DNA of 64,000 nucleotides from CBINFS01 sp966250015 (GTDB lineage: Bacteria; Bacteroidota; Rhodothermia; Rhodothermales; DASSAV01), in contig CBINFS010000019.1 in assembly GCA_966250015.1 (NCBI GenBank), positions 1-64,000 on the forward strand, written 5' to 3'. Every line of letters starts with the position of its first letter. The first letter of the stretch is position 1. Positions 8,900 to 17,732 of this stretch are shown here, piece by piece. The notes under the pieces are model-generated. The model worked only from the letters and a program-made list of their open reading frames with translations. It was not told the origin of the DNA and did no database searches. The position numbers and the translations under genes are program-made.

Positions 8900-9817
8900 T
8901 CAAATCACGGCGTCGACGTAGGCGGCCAGGTCTTCGCGTGCTTCGTACGCCGCGTTTTGCATCTCGGCAGGGCTGGTGTAGCCGAAGAGACCCGTTCCGA
9001 TAATGTGTTCCCAAAGCGGATGCGCGCAGCACTGCTCCCACGACAGGATGTGGTTGACGGTGTAACCGAGGGCGTTGGCGACGAGATTACCGGCTACGAC
9101 GGACAACACCTTTTTCTGAACCCCTTTCTCTTCTTTTTCAATTCCGTGGAGGTCGTGATGCAGGGCGATCACGTCGAGCAAGGAGTTGGGCAGGTTCAGA
9201 CGCCTGGACAGATTGATGCCGGTATCGACGTGGTTAAAGCCGAACCGTTCGGTCTCGGCGAGCAGAATGTCCTGGTCGGAAGCAAGCGGCGTCTCGTAAA
9301 ACGACACGGCTTCATCCGGGAAGTTATACAGAAGGATGACCTTCCCGAAGTCGTGCATGATGGCAGCGGTGAAAACCTCGCTCGTCAGCTCCTTGCTGAA
9401 CCGGTGATCCTCGCTCTCCGTGGGGTCGGCCAGGATCAGGTGCCGCGCAAGGTATGACGTTGCAATGCTATGCCGGACGAGGTTCAGAAAGGGGCCCGCC
9501 GTTTTGGCATCGAGTGAGGCGCGCATCTCCATCATGCTCATACTCATCGTGATGCCAAGGATGGAGGAGGGTCCGAGGACGACCACGGCGCGCCGGGCGC
9601 TTTCGATCTGCCCGCGCCGGCCATAATAGGCGGAGTTGACCACTCTGAGCACGCGAGCGGCAACTGCGGGGTCGTGGTGTACGAGCTCCGTGACCTTGTC
9701 CAGATCCGGTCCGTCGGGATTTTGTGCGAGTTCCATCGCCTCGAGCAGAGTCCTCGGCAGGGTGGGGCAACTCAGATCGAGTTCATGAATCGATTTTGGG
9801 GGGGTGTCGTGATTCAT
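8900..9817 (-). CDS. HDOD-domain signalling protein
   Basis: About 305 residues consisting mainly of one HDOD domain, a relative of the HD hydrolases that mostly lacks catalysis. Typical pieces are LPRTLLEAMELAQNP, VHHDPAVAARVLRVVNSAYYG and FTAAIMHDFGKVILL. No output domain is attached. HDOD proteins usually act in second-messenger or two-component circuits by protein binding. The ATG at 9817 (MNHDTPPKS) is chosen; the alternative at 9898 would run into the aroE stop codon region. The gene follows aroE on the same strand at 77 bases and may share its transcript. Confidence 0.85.
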   Translation of the reverse strand: MNHDTPPKSIHELDLSCPTLPRTLLEAMELAQNPDGPDLDKVTELVHHDPAVAARVLRVVNSAYYGRRGQIESARRAVVVLGPSSILGITMSMSMMEMRASLDAKTAGPFLNLVRHSIATSYLARHLILADPTESEDHRFSKELTSEVFTAAIMHDFGKVILLYNFPDEAVSFYETPLASDQDILLAETERFGFNHVDTGINLSRRLNLPNSLLDVIALHHDLHGIEKEEKGVQKKVLSVVAGNLVANALGYTVNHILSWEQCCAHPLWEHIIGTGLFGYTSPAEMQNAAYEAREDLAAYVDAVI

Positions 9818-9894
9818 TGGGCGGTACGAGCACGATGGTGGAGGATACACTCGTATTGTATCGGACCACGTTGGAGAGAGTAAAGTACCGGCCT

Positions 9895-10806
9895 TCAAAA
9901 GCTAAAATTTTTATCAGTATGATTTGCGGGCTTGTCAGTCAGGTGTGCTTTCAGCGCCTCCCTCACGCGATCGAGCGGCATCGGCACACCGGTCCACTGG
10001 ATGAAAGACGCCGCAGCCTGCCCGAGCAGCATATCGAGCCCCCCGATGGACGTCGCGCCCCGAGACTCCGCATCTTGTAGAAAACGGGTCCGTTCTGGAT
10101 TGTACACAAGGTCGTAGACGACCTGGTCCTCTGAAAAAACGGCCCTATCTTCACTCGGGGTCGAACCAACGTCCGGGCTCATGCCCAGCGGGGTGGCATT
10201 CACGAGCAGCTTGCTTTGTTTAGCGACCGGTCCGGCCTCCGTCAGTGGAACAAATGTCAAAGCCCCTTTCGGATCGTAGCCTGAAAGATCTTCGACGAGC
10301 CGGTTGGCCTTTTCGGCGTTCCGCGCCACGATATTGAGGCGTTCGGGCTGAATGGTGTTCAGCAGTCCGTAGACGACCGCCCGCGAAGCACCGCCGGAGC
10401 CGAATACCGTCACGATGGACCCCTTCAGCCGATCCACGTACGGCTCGAGCGGGGCCAGAAATCCAGCGACGTCCGTATTGTCCCCGAATCTCACAGTTTT
10501 ACCGGATCCGTCCCGTCTGAAAACGATCGTATTGACCGCGCCGACCGCCCTCGCCTGATCGGAGAGCTCGTCCATCAAGGGCATCACGGCACGTTTGTGT
10601 GGGATTGTGACGTTTGCACCGAGAAATCCGAGGGCGTCGAGCCCTGCCACCGCCGTTTCGAGCGACTGCTCGCTTACCCTCATAGCGACGTAAACGACGT
10701 TCAAGCCCAGCGCTTCCGCCGCGGTGTTGTGGAGCAAGGGTGAGAACGAATGTTCGACGGGATCCCCGAGGAGCCCGATGGGACGCGTCCTGCCGTCTAT
10801 CCACAT
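9895..10806 (-). CDS. aroE: Shikimate dehydrogenase
   Basis: 303 residues. AroE catalyses the NADPH-dependent reduction of 3-dehydroshikimate in aromatic amino acid synthesis. Substrate-site motifs HSFSPLLHN and GANVTIPHK (with the catalytic Lys) are present. The nucleotide-binding motif is VFGSGGASRAVVYGL, and NATPLGMSP and GLDMLLGQAAASFIQWTG are the expected C-terminal motifs. It is slightly longer than the E. coli enzyme, with a polar C-terminal tail. No other shikimate genes are near. Confidence 0.95.
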   Translation of the reverse strand: MWIDGRTRPIGLLGDPVEHSFSPLLHNTAAEALGLNVVYVAMRVSEQSLETAVAGLDALGFLGANVTIPHKRAVMPLMDELSDQARAVGAVNTIVFRRDGSGKTVRFGDNTDVAGFLAPLEPYVDRLKGSIVTVFGSGGASRAVVYGLLNTIQPERLNIVARNAEKANRLVEDLSGYDPKGALTFVPLTEAGPVAKQSKLLVNATPLGMSPDVGSTPSEDRAVFSEDQVVYDLVYNPERTRFLQDAESRGATSIGGLDMLLGQAAASFIQWTGVPMPLDRVREALKAHLTDKPANHTDKNFSF

Positions 10807-11013
10807 GATGAAGCCGATCGAATGGTTTGCGTGACTGGTTTGCAGGATAAGAATAAGTGACCGAGGCGTTCCAGGGCGCGCGTGGTTTAATTATGCAAGT
10901 GCGTTACAAACCGGCCGGCGCACGAGACGGATTATTACAAAAACGATCGACCGTGATATAGTGATCGGTGTTTAAGCAGGGTTCGTACACTCGTTCACCA
11001 GCACGTTGCGACC

Positions 11014-11256
11014 ATGAGCGGTACTTTCATCGGATACCTTATCGGATACATCATCGCCATCGTCGGCGTGGGATACGGCCTTCATGCGGCTGGAGTCGGG
11101 CAGTCGTGGATCACGGCGATCGTCCTCGTGCTGATCGGGCTCGGCATCGTATACGCACTTTCCAGGTCGCAGCGTGACAAATCCACGTCGCTTCCGAGAG
11201 ACGTCACGACCCGGACCACGACGCGTGAAACGAGAGACCCCGCCGAGCGGGTGTGA
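11014..11256 (+). CDS. Small membrane protein of unknown function
   Basis: 80 residues. Two hydrophobic segments (about 5-27 and 31-48) are joined by a short polar turn, followed by a charged tail rich in Arg and Thr. The pattern suggests an inner-membrane hairpin with both ends on the same side. No family recognised. An ATG at 11014 and an open frame with a strongly hydrophobic, non-random composition support it as real. It stands alone between aroE (divergent) and the DUF1080 gene. Confidence 0.55.
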   Translation: MSGTFIGYLIGYIIAIVGVGYGLHAAGVGQSWITAIVLVLIGLGIVYALSRSQRDKSTSLPRDVTTRTTTRETRDPAERV

Positions 11257-11468
11257 CACTGGAAGACTTTTACGGGTACGAAATAGTCAGATCATTACGG
11301 TTTCTGTGGGCGGGATGAGTGCATCCCAATCGATCTCTTTTGCCTGCCGAAACGATCCTTTTCATTAAAAAAGTGGAGGAATAAACGCCCATTTTTTACC
11401 TCCATGACGTAAGTTGTTGTTTCTCCGCATTGCCCCCAGTGCATTCAGGAACATCACGGGATTCCGCC

Positions 11469-12119
11469 ATGAGAAAGACGTTTATTCTCCCATTTCTTCT
11501 TGTATCTAGCCTGGTATTCTCACTGGCCGGGTGTAAGCCAGACGAAGAAGCCGGGTTCACGCCCCTCTTCAACGGTGTCGACCTGACCGGGTGGGTCGGG
11601 GATACCGACGGCTACACGGTGGAGGACGGCAAGCTCGTTTGCCTGGCGGAAGGAGGCGGAAACCTGTACTACGACAAGGTCTTCTCCAACTTCATCCTGC
11701 GGTTCGATTTCAGACTTGAGGAGGGCAGCAACAACGGTGTAGGTATTCGCGCCGAGCAGGGGAAGGATGCCGCGTACTACGGCATGGAAATCCAGGTCCT
11801 GGATGACAATGCGGCTGCGTGGAGTGATCTTGAGCCCTGGCAGTACCACGGCTCGATCTACGGTGTCGTGCCGGCCAAACGGGGCTTCCTAAAGCCGACC
11901 GGCGAATGGAACAGCGAGGAGATCTACGCCAACGGCAACCACATCCGCGTAACGCTGAACGGCGAAGTCATCGTCGACGCCGACCTATCTGAAGCGGCTA
12001 ATCCCGAGACCATCGACGGGAGGGAGCATCCCGGGCTGTTCAACGAGAGTGGCTACATCGGTTTTCTCGGCCACGGCACCCGGGTCGAGTTCGACAACAT
12101 CAGGATTAGAGAGCTATAG
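11469..12119 (+). CDS. DUF1080 (3-keto-disaccharide hydrolase family) lipoprotein
   Basis: About 216 residues. A signal peptide with lipobox SLAGC (Cys22) makes it a lipoprotein. The mature part is one DUF1080 domain of LamG/jelly-roll type, opening with FTPLFNGVDLTGW and closing with YIGFLGHGTRVEFDNIRIREL. Members of this family hydrolyse 3-keto-glycosides or related sugars and are abundant in Bacteroidota and Planctomycetota. The ATG at 11469 is chosen over one at 11430 because it begins the signal peptide. The stop codon shares its last base with the GTG of the following TonB receptor gene, so the two are probably translated together and may act on the same substrate. Confidence 0.88.
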   Translation: MRKTFILPFLLVSSLVFSLAGCKPDEEAGFTPLFNGVDLTGWVGDTDGYTVEDGKLVCLAEGGGNLYYDKVFSNFILRFDFRLEEGSNNGVGIRAEQGKDAAYYGMEIQVLDDNAAAWSDLEPWQYHGSIYGVVPAKRGFLKPTGEWNSEEIYANGNHIRVTLNGEVIVDADLSEAANPETIDGREHPGLFNESGYIGFLGHGTRVEFDNIRIREL

Positions 12120-14047
12120 TGGGGTCGAGAAGGAAAGGCTGGGCAGGAATAGTCGTATTCCTGGTATTGTGGGCAGGGCAGGAGGTTCGCGCGCAGGACA
12201 CGCCTCTTGAGGGCGTCCTGCCGGATTCGATTGTAGTCACTGCCTCACGACAGGAAGAAGACGTGCGCCGGACGGGTCGGCGCGTAACGGTGTGGACGGC
12301 GCAGGAGATTGCCGCGCAACCGGTGTCGTCGGTGGACGAGCTGCTCCGGTACATCGGGGGGGTTGAGGTGCAGAGCCGCGGCGGCTTCGGCGTTCAGAGT
12401 GACGTCACGATGCGGGGCTCGTCGTTCAACGGCGTGCTCGTTTTGATCGACGGGGCGCGCATCAACGATCCGATGACGGGGCACTTCCTGTCGGATCTGC
12501 CGGTGCCGCTATCGGAGATTGCCCGCGTCGAGGTGGTACGGGGACCGGCGACGGCGCTCTACGGCCCCGACGCCCTCGGGGGCGTCATTCAGATCTTTAC
12601 GTACGCCGGCCTCGAGAACCTGGAGGCGAAATCGTCGGTGGGGGGTTCGGGCACCTTGCGTATGGGCCAGCACGAGCTGTACGACGTGGACCTGGCGATC
12701 CGGAGCGTGTGGAATCGCTCCGGGCTGTCGGCCGCCACGACCTGGCAGGGCACCGACGGCATGCCGATCCGCGACGAAACCGGGGTGAACCTGCGCAGCA
12801 CGTGGGGAGACGTCCGGACGGACTTCACCCGACGCGCGCACACGGCCGCCTTCGTCCACGCCTTCGACGGGATGCGGATCTATACGCGCGCAGGAATGGA
12901 CAGCCGCGACTTTGGAGCCTACAGGTTCTACAGTCCTTCTGCGAGCGACACGGCCCGTGAAGCAACCTCGACGTACTGGGCGCAGGTCCGGCTGACCGGC
13001 ACCGCACCCTCAGCGCTCCGGTGGGAAGGATCGATCGCCGCCAAGCAGCATGAAGACGAGTACATCTTCAACCCCCAGACGCCCGCCAACGTGCATACAA
13101 GCCGAATGCTTTCGGGCAGTTTTCAATTGTCCCATCCGTTGGGACGCACGCTTTCGGTCACCGGGGGTACGTCGGCGGAAGTACGCGGCATCGACAGCAA
13201 CAACCTCGGGGTGCACCAGGACGTATCCGGAGGGGGATTCCTGTTTTTCCGGTGGCAGCCGGCGCAGCGTTTGACGCTCAATTCGAGCGGCCGCGTCGAT
13301 TACGACCCGGTGTACGGAGTGGAGGCAACGCCGCAGGTTAGCGCGGCTTACAACATTTCGTCTGCCACCTTCCGCGCCGTGGCCGGCCGGGCTGTACGCG
13401 CGCCGAACTACGTCGAGCGTTACATCAACACCACGCTCGCACGTCCACGCGGCCGGAGCCTGGGCAATCCCGATCTGAAGGCCGAATCGGCCTGGGCCTA
13501 CGAAGCGGGCGTCGATCTGTATCCGGCTTCGGGACTGTCGCTGCATACGACCGTCTTTACCCGCCGGACGCGTAATCTGATCGATTACGCGATGCTCACG
13601 CCGCAGGACACGGTATTCCTCGCCCGGAACATCCACACGGTCCGAACGAACGGCCTCGAGGTCGATGCGGACTACAGCCGATACATCGGGGACACCCGCG
13701 TTCAGCTCAAAACGTCGTATACCCGTCTTGCGGCGGACCTCGGCGACGTGCCGGAGGGCACGACGTACCAGTACGTGTTGACCAACGCGCGGCACCAGCT
13801 CCAGGCAGGGGTGACGCTGCGGTGGAGCGCCTTTACGGCCGGCCTCAACGGGCAATGGAAGGATCGCCTGGAGGGCAGCTCTTATGGCCTGATGAACCTT
13901 CGGCTGGGATATGCCCTGCATTTCGGCAGCCGGCCTCTCCTGCTCACGGCCGAGGTCAGGAATCTCTTCAATACAGAGTACATGGAAGTCTTCGACGCAC
14001 CGATGCCCGGCCGGTGGTGGCTCCTTGGAATCCGTTATGCGCGATAG
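12119..14047 (+). CDS. TonB-dependent outer-membrane receptor (BtuB/colicin-receptor type)
   Basis: About 642 residues. A signal peptide ending near AQD is followed by a TonB-box-like stretch (DSIVVTASRQEE). The plug domain (about 45-155) has SVDELLRYIGGVEVQ, RGSSFNGVLVLIDGARIND and VEVVRGPATALYGPDALGGVI; the rest is a 22-stranded barrel. The barrel has the BtuB-like size, well below that of SusC. Translation starts at a GTG whose G is the last base of the previous stop; no ATG in frame would keep the signal peptide. The coupling with a sugar-acting DUF1080 lipoprotein hints at a carbohydrate, but vitamin or metal uptake cannot be excluded. Confidence 0.9.
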   Translation: MGSRRKGWAGIVVFLVLWAGQEVRAQDTPLEGVLPDSIVVTASRQEEDVRRTGRRVTVWTAQEIAAQPVSSVDELLRYIGGVEVQSRGGFGVQSDVTMRGSSFNGVLVLIDGARINDPMTGHFLSDLPVPLSEIARVEVVRGPATALYGPDALGGVIQIFTYAGLENLEAKSSVGGSGTLRMGQHELYDVDLAIRSVWNRSGLSAATTWQGTDGMPIRDETGVNLRSTWGDVRTDFTRRAHTAAFVHAFDGMRIYTRAGMDSRDFGAYRFYSPSASDTAREATSTYWAQVRLTGTAPSALRWEGSIAAKQHEDEYIFNPQTPANVHTSRMLSGSFQLSHPLGRTLSVTGGTSAEVRGIDSNNLGVHQDVSGGGFLFFRWQPAQRLTLNSSGRVDYDPVYGVEATPQVSAAYNISSATFRAVAGRAVRAPNYVERYINTTLARPRGRSLGNPDLKAESAWAYEAGVDLYPASGLSLHTTVFTRRTRNLIDYAMLTPQDTVFLARNIHTVRTNGLEVDADYSRYIGDTRVQLKTSYTRLAADLGDVPEGTTYQYVLTNARHQLQAGVTLRWSAFTAGLNGQWKDRLEGSSYGLMNLRLGYALHFGSRPLLLTAEVRNLFNTEYMEVFDAPMPGRWWLLGIRYAR

Positions 14048-14142
14048 GTTGATGTAAAGCAGGCGCTGGTACCGTAGCTTGTGGGGTGGCGGGACGGTCC
14101 GTCACGCCGTATCGAACGTGATTTTACTCCGGTACAACCCCT

Positions 14143-15837
14143 ATGAGAATTGCGCTCGCTCAGATCAATCCCACGGTGGGCGATCTCTACGGCAACAGTC
14201 ACAAAATCGTCGATTTCGCACGGGAAGCGGCTAAAAGGGGCGCGGACCTCGTCGTCTTCCCGGAGATGTGCGTCATCGGCTATCCACCCCTCGACCTGCT
14301 CGAAAACCGCACGCTTATCCGGGCTGTCTCGAGCACGGTGGACTGGATCGCCCGGAACGTGCCCGGGAACATGGGTGTGATCGTCGGCGCGCCGGTGCCC
14401 AATGACGATCCGGTCGGCCGGAGGCTGTTCAACGCCGCCATCCTGCTCGAGGGCGGAAAGCAAGTGGCCGTCGTCAAAAAGTCGCTGCTGCCGACGTACG
14501 ACGTGTTTGACGAGCATCGCTACTTCGAGCCTGCATCGGTCCGCCAGGTCGTCGAATGGCGGGGGAAACGCCTGGGTCTCCACATCTGCGAGGACATGTG
14601 GAAAAACGAGGAGGCCGAAGAGGGCAACCTCTACGTGGAAAACCCCATCGACGAGCTGGCCGCTCAGGGCGTGGACTTCTTCATCAACGTCAGCGCCTCA
14701 CCCTTCTCGCTTGGCAAGCACGAAAAACGAGCGGCAATCATCCGCAGGATCTGTGAGAAGCACGCCGTGCCGTTCGTGTTCGTAAACCAGGTGGGAGCCA
14801 ACACTGAGATCATCTTCGACGGTGACAGCCGCGTCTACCGGGCCGACGGCTCCACCATCGTGTTTGCCCCGCCGTTCGAAGAGGCGTTGATGGTCTGGGA
14901 CACCGAATCGGACCTGGAGCCGGTTACAGTCCAACGCTCGGAGATCGAGGACCTGCACGCGGCGCTCGTGCTGGGCATCCGCGACTACCTGGAGAAGACG
15001 TCGTTCAAAAAGGTGCTCGTCGGGCTTTCGGGTGGGATCGACTCCGCCGTGACGTGTGCGCTCGCCGTGCAGGCCGTCGGGCCGGATCGGGTGGTGGGCG
15101 TCACGATGCCGTCGAAGATTTCCTCGAAGGGATCGGTGGACGATTCGCGGGCGCTGGCGGAAGCCCTGGGGATCGAGTTCCACGAGATCCCGATCCACAC
15201 GGCCGTCGAAGCGTTCGGCGCCATGCTGGAGAGCGTTTTCGCTGGAACCGAACCGGACGTCACCGAGGAAAACATCCAGGCCCGGGTGCGGGGTGTGACC
15301 CTGATGGCACTCTCCAACAAGTTCGGCTACCTGCTGCTGACGACGGGCAACAAGAGCGAGATGGCGGTCGGGTACGCCACGCTCTACGGCGACATGAACG
15401 GCGGCCTGGCCGTGCTGTCGGACGTGTTCAAAACCCGGGTGTACAAGCTGGCCGAATACATTAACCAGCGAGCCGGACGTGAGGTCATCCCACAGAGCAC
15501 GATTCTGAAGCCGCCTTCCGCCGAGCTGGCGCCGGGGCAGGTCGATCAGGATTCGTTGCCGCCCTATCCGGTGCTCGACGCCGTGCTCCGGCTCTACATC
15601 GAAGCGTATCACGAGGTCGACGACATCGTCCGGCAGACCGGGATCGACCGGACCATCGTGCTCGACATCCTGCGGCGGGTCGACCGGAACGAGTACAAAC
15701 GCCGGCAAGCCCCGCCCGGCCTCCGGGTCAGCGGCAAGGCCTTCGGCATCGGCCGCCGCCTGCCCATCGTGATGAAGTGGGATCGCGAAGCCGTGCTCGA
15801 CATTGCGGATCGCGGCAACGCAGCGCTCAAAGGCTGA
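14143..15837 (+). CDS. nadE: Glutamine-dependent NAD(+) synthetase
   Basis: 564 residues, the two-domain form. The N-terminal nitrilase-like glutaminase (1-270) shows the Glu-Lys-Cys triad in VVFPEMCVIGYPP, VKKSLLPTYDVFDE and LHICEDMW. The C-terminal synthetase (about 275-564) has the ATP pyrophosphatase loop VGLSGGIDSAVTCALAVQ and TTGNKSEMAVGYATLYGDMNGG. It makes NAD from nicotinate adenine dinucleotide, ATP and glutamine. It is 95 bases after the receptor gene and 42 bases before ruvA. Confidence 0.96.
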   Translation: MRIALAQINPTVGDLYGNSHKIVDFAREAAKRGADLVVFPEMCVIGYPPLDLLENRTLIRAVSSTVDWIARNVPGNMGVIVGAPVPNDDPVGRRLFNAAILLEGGKQVAVVKKSLLPTYDVFDEHRYFEPASVRQVVEWRGKRLGLHICEDMWKNEEAEEGNLYVENPIDELAAQGVDFFINVSASPFSLGKHEKRAAIIRRICEKHAVPFVFVNQVGANTEIIFDGDSRVYRADGSTIVFAPPFEEALMVWDTESDLEPVTVQRSEIEDLHAALVLGIRDYLEKTSFKKVLVGLSGGIDSAVTCALAVQAVGPDRVVGVTMPSKISSKGSVDDSRALAEALGIEFHEIPIHTAVEAFGAMLESVFAGTEPDVTEENIQARVRGVTLMALSNKFGYLLLTTGNKSEMAVGYATLYGDMNGGLAVLSDVFKTRVYKLAEYINQRAGREVIPQSTILKPPSAELAPGQVDQDSLPPYPVLDAVLRLYIEAYHEVDDIVRQTGIDRTIVLDILRRVDRNEYKRRQAPPGLRVSGKAFGIGRRLPIVMKWDREAVLDIADRGNAALKG

Positions 15838-15879
15838 GACCCCCACCGATTATCGATCACACACAGACCACTCTCCTGC

Positions 15880-16485
15880 ATGTTTGACTACGTTTCCGGT
15901 CGGCTCGTCGAAAAAAGACCCACCGACGCCGTCATCGACGTAAAAGGCATCGGCTTCCACGTGCTCATCCCGACCTCGACGTTCGAAACGCTCCCGGCCA
16001 CGGGCGAAGCGGCAACCCTTTTCGTCCACTTTTACGTCAGAGAGGATGCCATCCTGCTCTACGGCTTCTCGACCAAGGCCGAACGAAAGCTTTTTCAGCA
16101 GCTGCTCGGCGTGACGGGGATCGGGCCGAAGCTGGCACTCGCCGCCCTCTCGTCGATGAGCCCGGGTGAGCTGCGCGAGCACGTCTTGAACGGCGACCCC
16201 GCCATGCTGACCGGCATCCCGGGAATCGGGAGAAGGACGGCGGAGCGGCTGATCATAGAACTGCGCGACCGCCTGGTCGCGTTCGACGACCTGGAGACCG
16301 GCGGCCTGCCGCTTACGGGCGGCTCCGAGGCCCGCGCCGCGGCACGCGCCGACGCTCTCGCCGCCCTCGAGCAGCTTGGCCTCACCCGCGCCACCGCCGA
16401 AAAGAACATCCGCAAGGTCCTCCGCGACCATCCGGGCATCCAGTCCGCCGACGAGCTCGTCCGCCTGGCGCTGCGGGAGCGGTAA
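15880..16485 (+). CDS. ruvA: Holliday junction DNA helicase subunit RuvA
   Basis: 201 residues, normal length. An N-terminal OB-fold domain (MFDYVSGRLVEK) is followed by two helix-hairpin-helix motifs (LLGVTGIGPKLALAALS and LTGIPGIGRRTAERLIIEL), then a flexible linker and a C-terminal three-helix domain (ARADALAALEQLGLTRATAEKNI) that contacts RuvB. RuvA tetramers bind four-way junctions. ruvB and ruvC are not in the window. Confidence 0.96.
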   Translation: MFDYVSGRLVEKRPTDAVIDVKGIGFHVLIPTSTFETLPATGEAATLFVHFYVREDAILLYGFSTKAERKLFQQLLGVTGIGPKLALAALSSMSPGELREHVLNGDPAMLTGIPGIGRRTAERLIIELRDRLVAFDDLETGGLPLTGGSEARAAARADALAALEQLGLTRATAEKNIRKVLRDHPGIQSADELVRLALRER

Positions 16486-16657
16486 CGTGTAGACCATTCC
16501 TTAACGGAATTCTTCTCGTCAGACGATCTTCCCCGGCGCATCTGGGATTGAGCCGCAGGTGAATCATGGAGAAGCCGTGGCCGAGTAACCCACCCCGCAC
16601 CCCTTACGTAGCATCCAACCAATTAAGGACTAAATTATCCACATTCCTGATTCTTAT

Positions 16658-17566
16658 ATGCGTCGCGTGTTGAAGTGGGCCGGGTTCATCCTGGCCGGGG
16701 TGCTGGGGATCGTCATTATCGCCATTGCCGTCGTTTACCTGATCTCGTCTTCCAGGATGAACAAGACCTATGCGATCAACGTCGATCCCGTCGAACCTGT
16801 AGCGGACTCGGCTGTGATCGCCCGCGGGCGGCACGTTGCCGTCATCCGCGGTTGTGTGGATTGTCATGGAGATGGGCTGGAGGGCAAGGTCTTCATCGAT
16901 AGTCCGGTCATAGCCAAGCTCACGGCGTCCAACCTCACAGCCGGAGCCGGCGGGGTGGCAGAGAAGTACACCAATGCCGACTGGGTGCGGGCCATCCGCC
17001 ATGGGGTGAAACCAGACGGACGGCCGGTGCTATTCATGCCGTCGCACGAATACTACGTGTTGAGCGACGAGGACGTTGGTGCACTCATTTCTTACATCGA
17101 GAGCGTTCCGCCGACCGATAACGTGTTGCCCGGGAACTCGGTCGGACCTCTGGGAAGGATCCTGTACGTCACCGGGCAGCTCCCGCTTCTGCCCGTCGAG
17201 CTGATCGACCACGATGCAGAACGTCCCGCCGTTCCGGAGGAGGGTCCGACGGCCGAGTACGGCGCCTACCTCGCCACGGGCTGCTCCGGCTGCCACGGCA
17301 TGACCTTTTCAGGTGGGAAAATTCCGGGGACGCCGCCCGACTTCATCCCTCCCCCAAACCTGACCCCGGACGTCGAAACCGGGCTCGGCGCCTGGACGGA
17401 AGAAGATTTCTACCTGGCGTTGAAGGAAGGTATTCGGCCCGACGGCAGGTCGCTCGACGTACAGTACATGCCCTGGAACCTGACCGCCCAGATGACCGAC
17501 GACGAGCTCAAGGCGCTCTGGGAATACTTCCAGACCCTGCCTCCCAAACCGTATGGAAACCGCTAA
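16658..17566 (+). CDS. Membrane-anchored dihaem cytochrome c
   Basis: 302 residues with one N-terminal membrane segment (about 8-30) that would hold it at the periplasmic face of the inner membrane. There are two haem c attachment sites, CVDCH at 66-70 and CSGCHG at 209-213. Each is followed by a methionine in suitable context (LFMPSHEYYVLSDEDVGALISY and QYMPWNLTAQMTDDELKALW), so each half is a cytochrome c-like domain. The architecture is that of electron carriers found next to dehydrogenases and oxidases, but no such partner is beside it. A strong terminator follows. Confidence 0.87.
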   Translation: MRRVLKWAGFILAGVLGIVIIAIAVVYLISSSRMNKTYAINVDPVEPVADSAVIARGRHVAVIRGCVDCHGDGLEGKVFIDSPVIAKLTASNLTAGAGGVAEKYTNADWVRAIRHGVKPDGRPVLFMPSHEYYVLSDEDVGALISYIESVPPTDNVLPGNSVGPLGRILYVTGQLPLLPVELIDHDAERPAVPEEGPTAEYGAYLATGCSGCHGMTFSGGKIPGTPPDFIPPPNLTPDVETGLGAWTEEDFYLALKEGIRPDGRSLDVQYMPWNLTAQMTDDELKALWEYFQTLPPKPYGNR

Positions 17567-17635
17567 AGGCGCGGAACTTATTCGCCTTTCAGGCGAATGA
17601 GGGACCTGCCTTGCAAACCCCGTCCGATAGACCTC

Positions 17636-17670
17636 GGGCGACCCGGATTCAAGGGTCGCCCTTCTTTTTT
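17636..17670 (+). terminator. Strong Rho-independent terminator
   Basis: GGGCGACCC (17636-17644) and GGGTCGCCC (17653-17661) form a perfect nine-pair stem with an eight-base loop, followed by TTCTTTTTT. A second perfect inverted repeat, ATTCGCC-TTTCA-GGCGAAT, lies just before it at about 17579-17597. Together they separate the cytochrome gene from typA. Confidence 0.9.
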
Positions 17671-17732
17671 CCGGCCCGATACGTCGGATTTCGCACGGAA
17701 GGACTGGCTGGACCGGCTTCCAATCTACTCGT

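Noticed and set aside
14698..15846. 382-residue minus-strand open frame opposite nadE
   Set aside because: Composition (His/Arg/Gly-rich) is typical of antisense shadows; nadE is certain.
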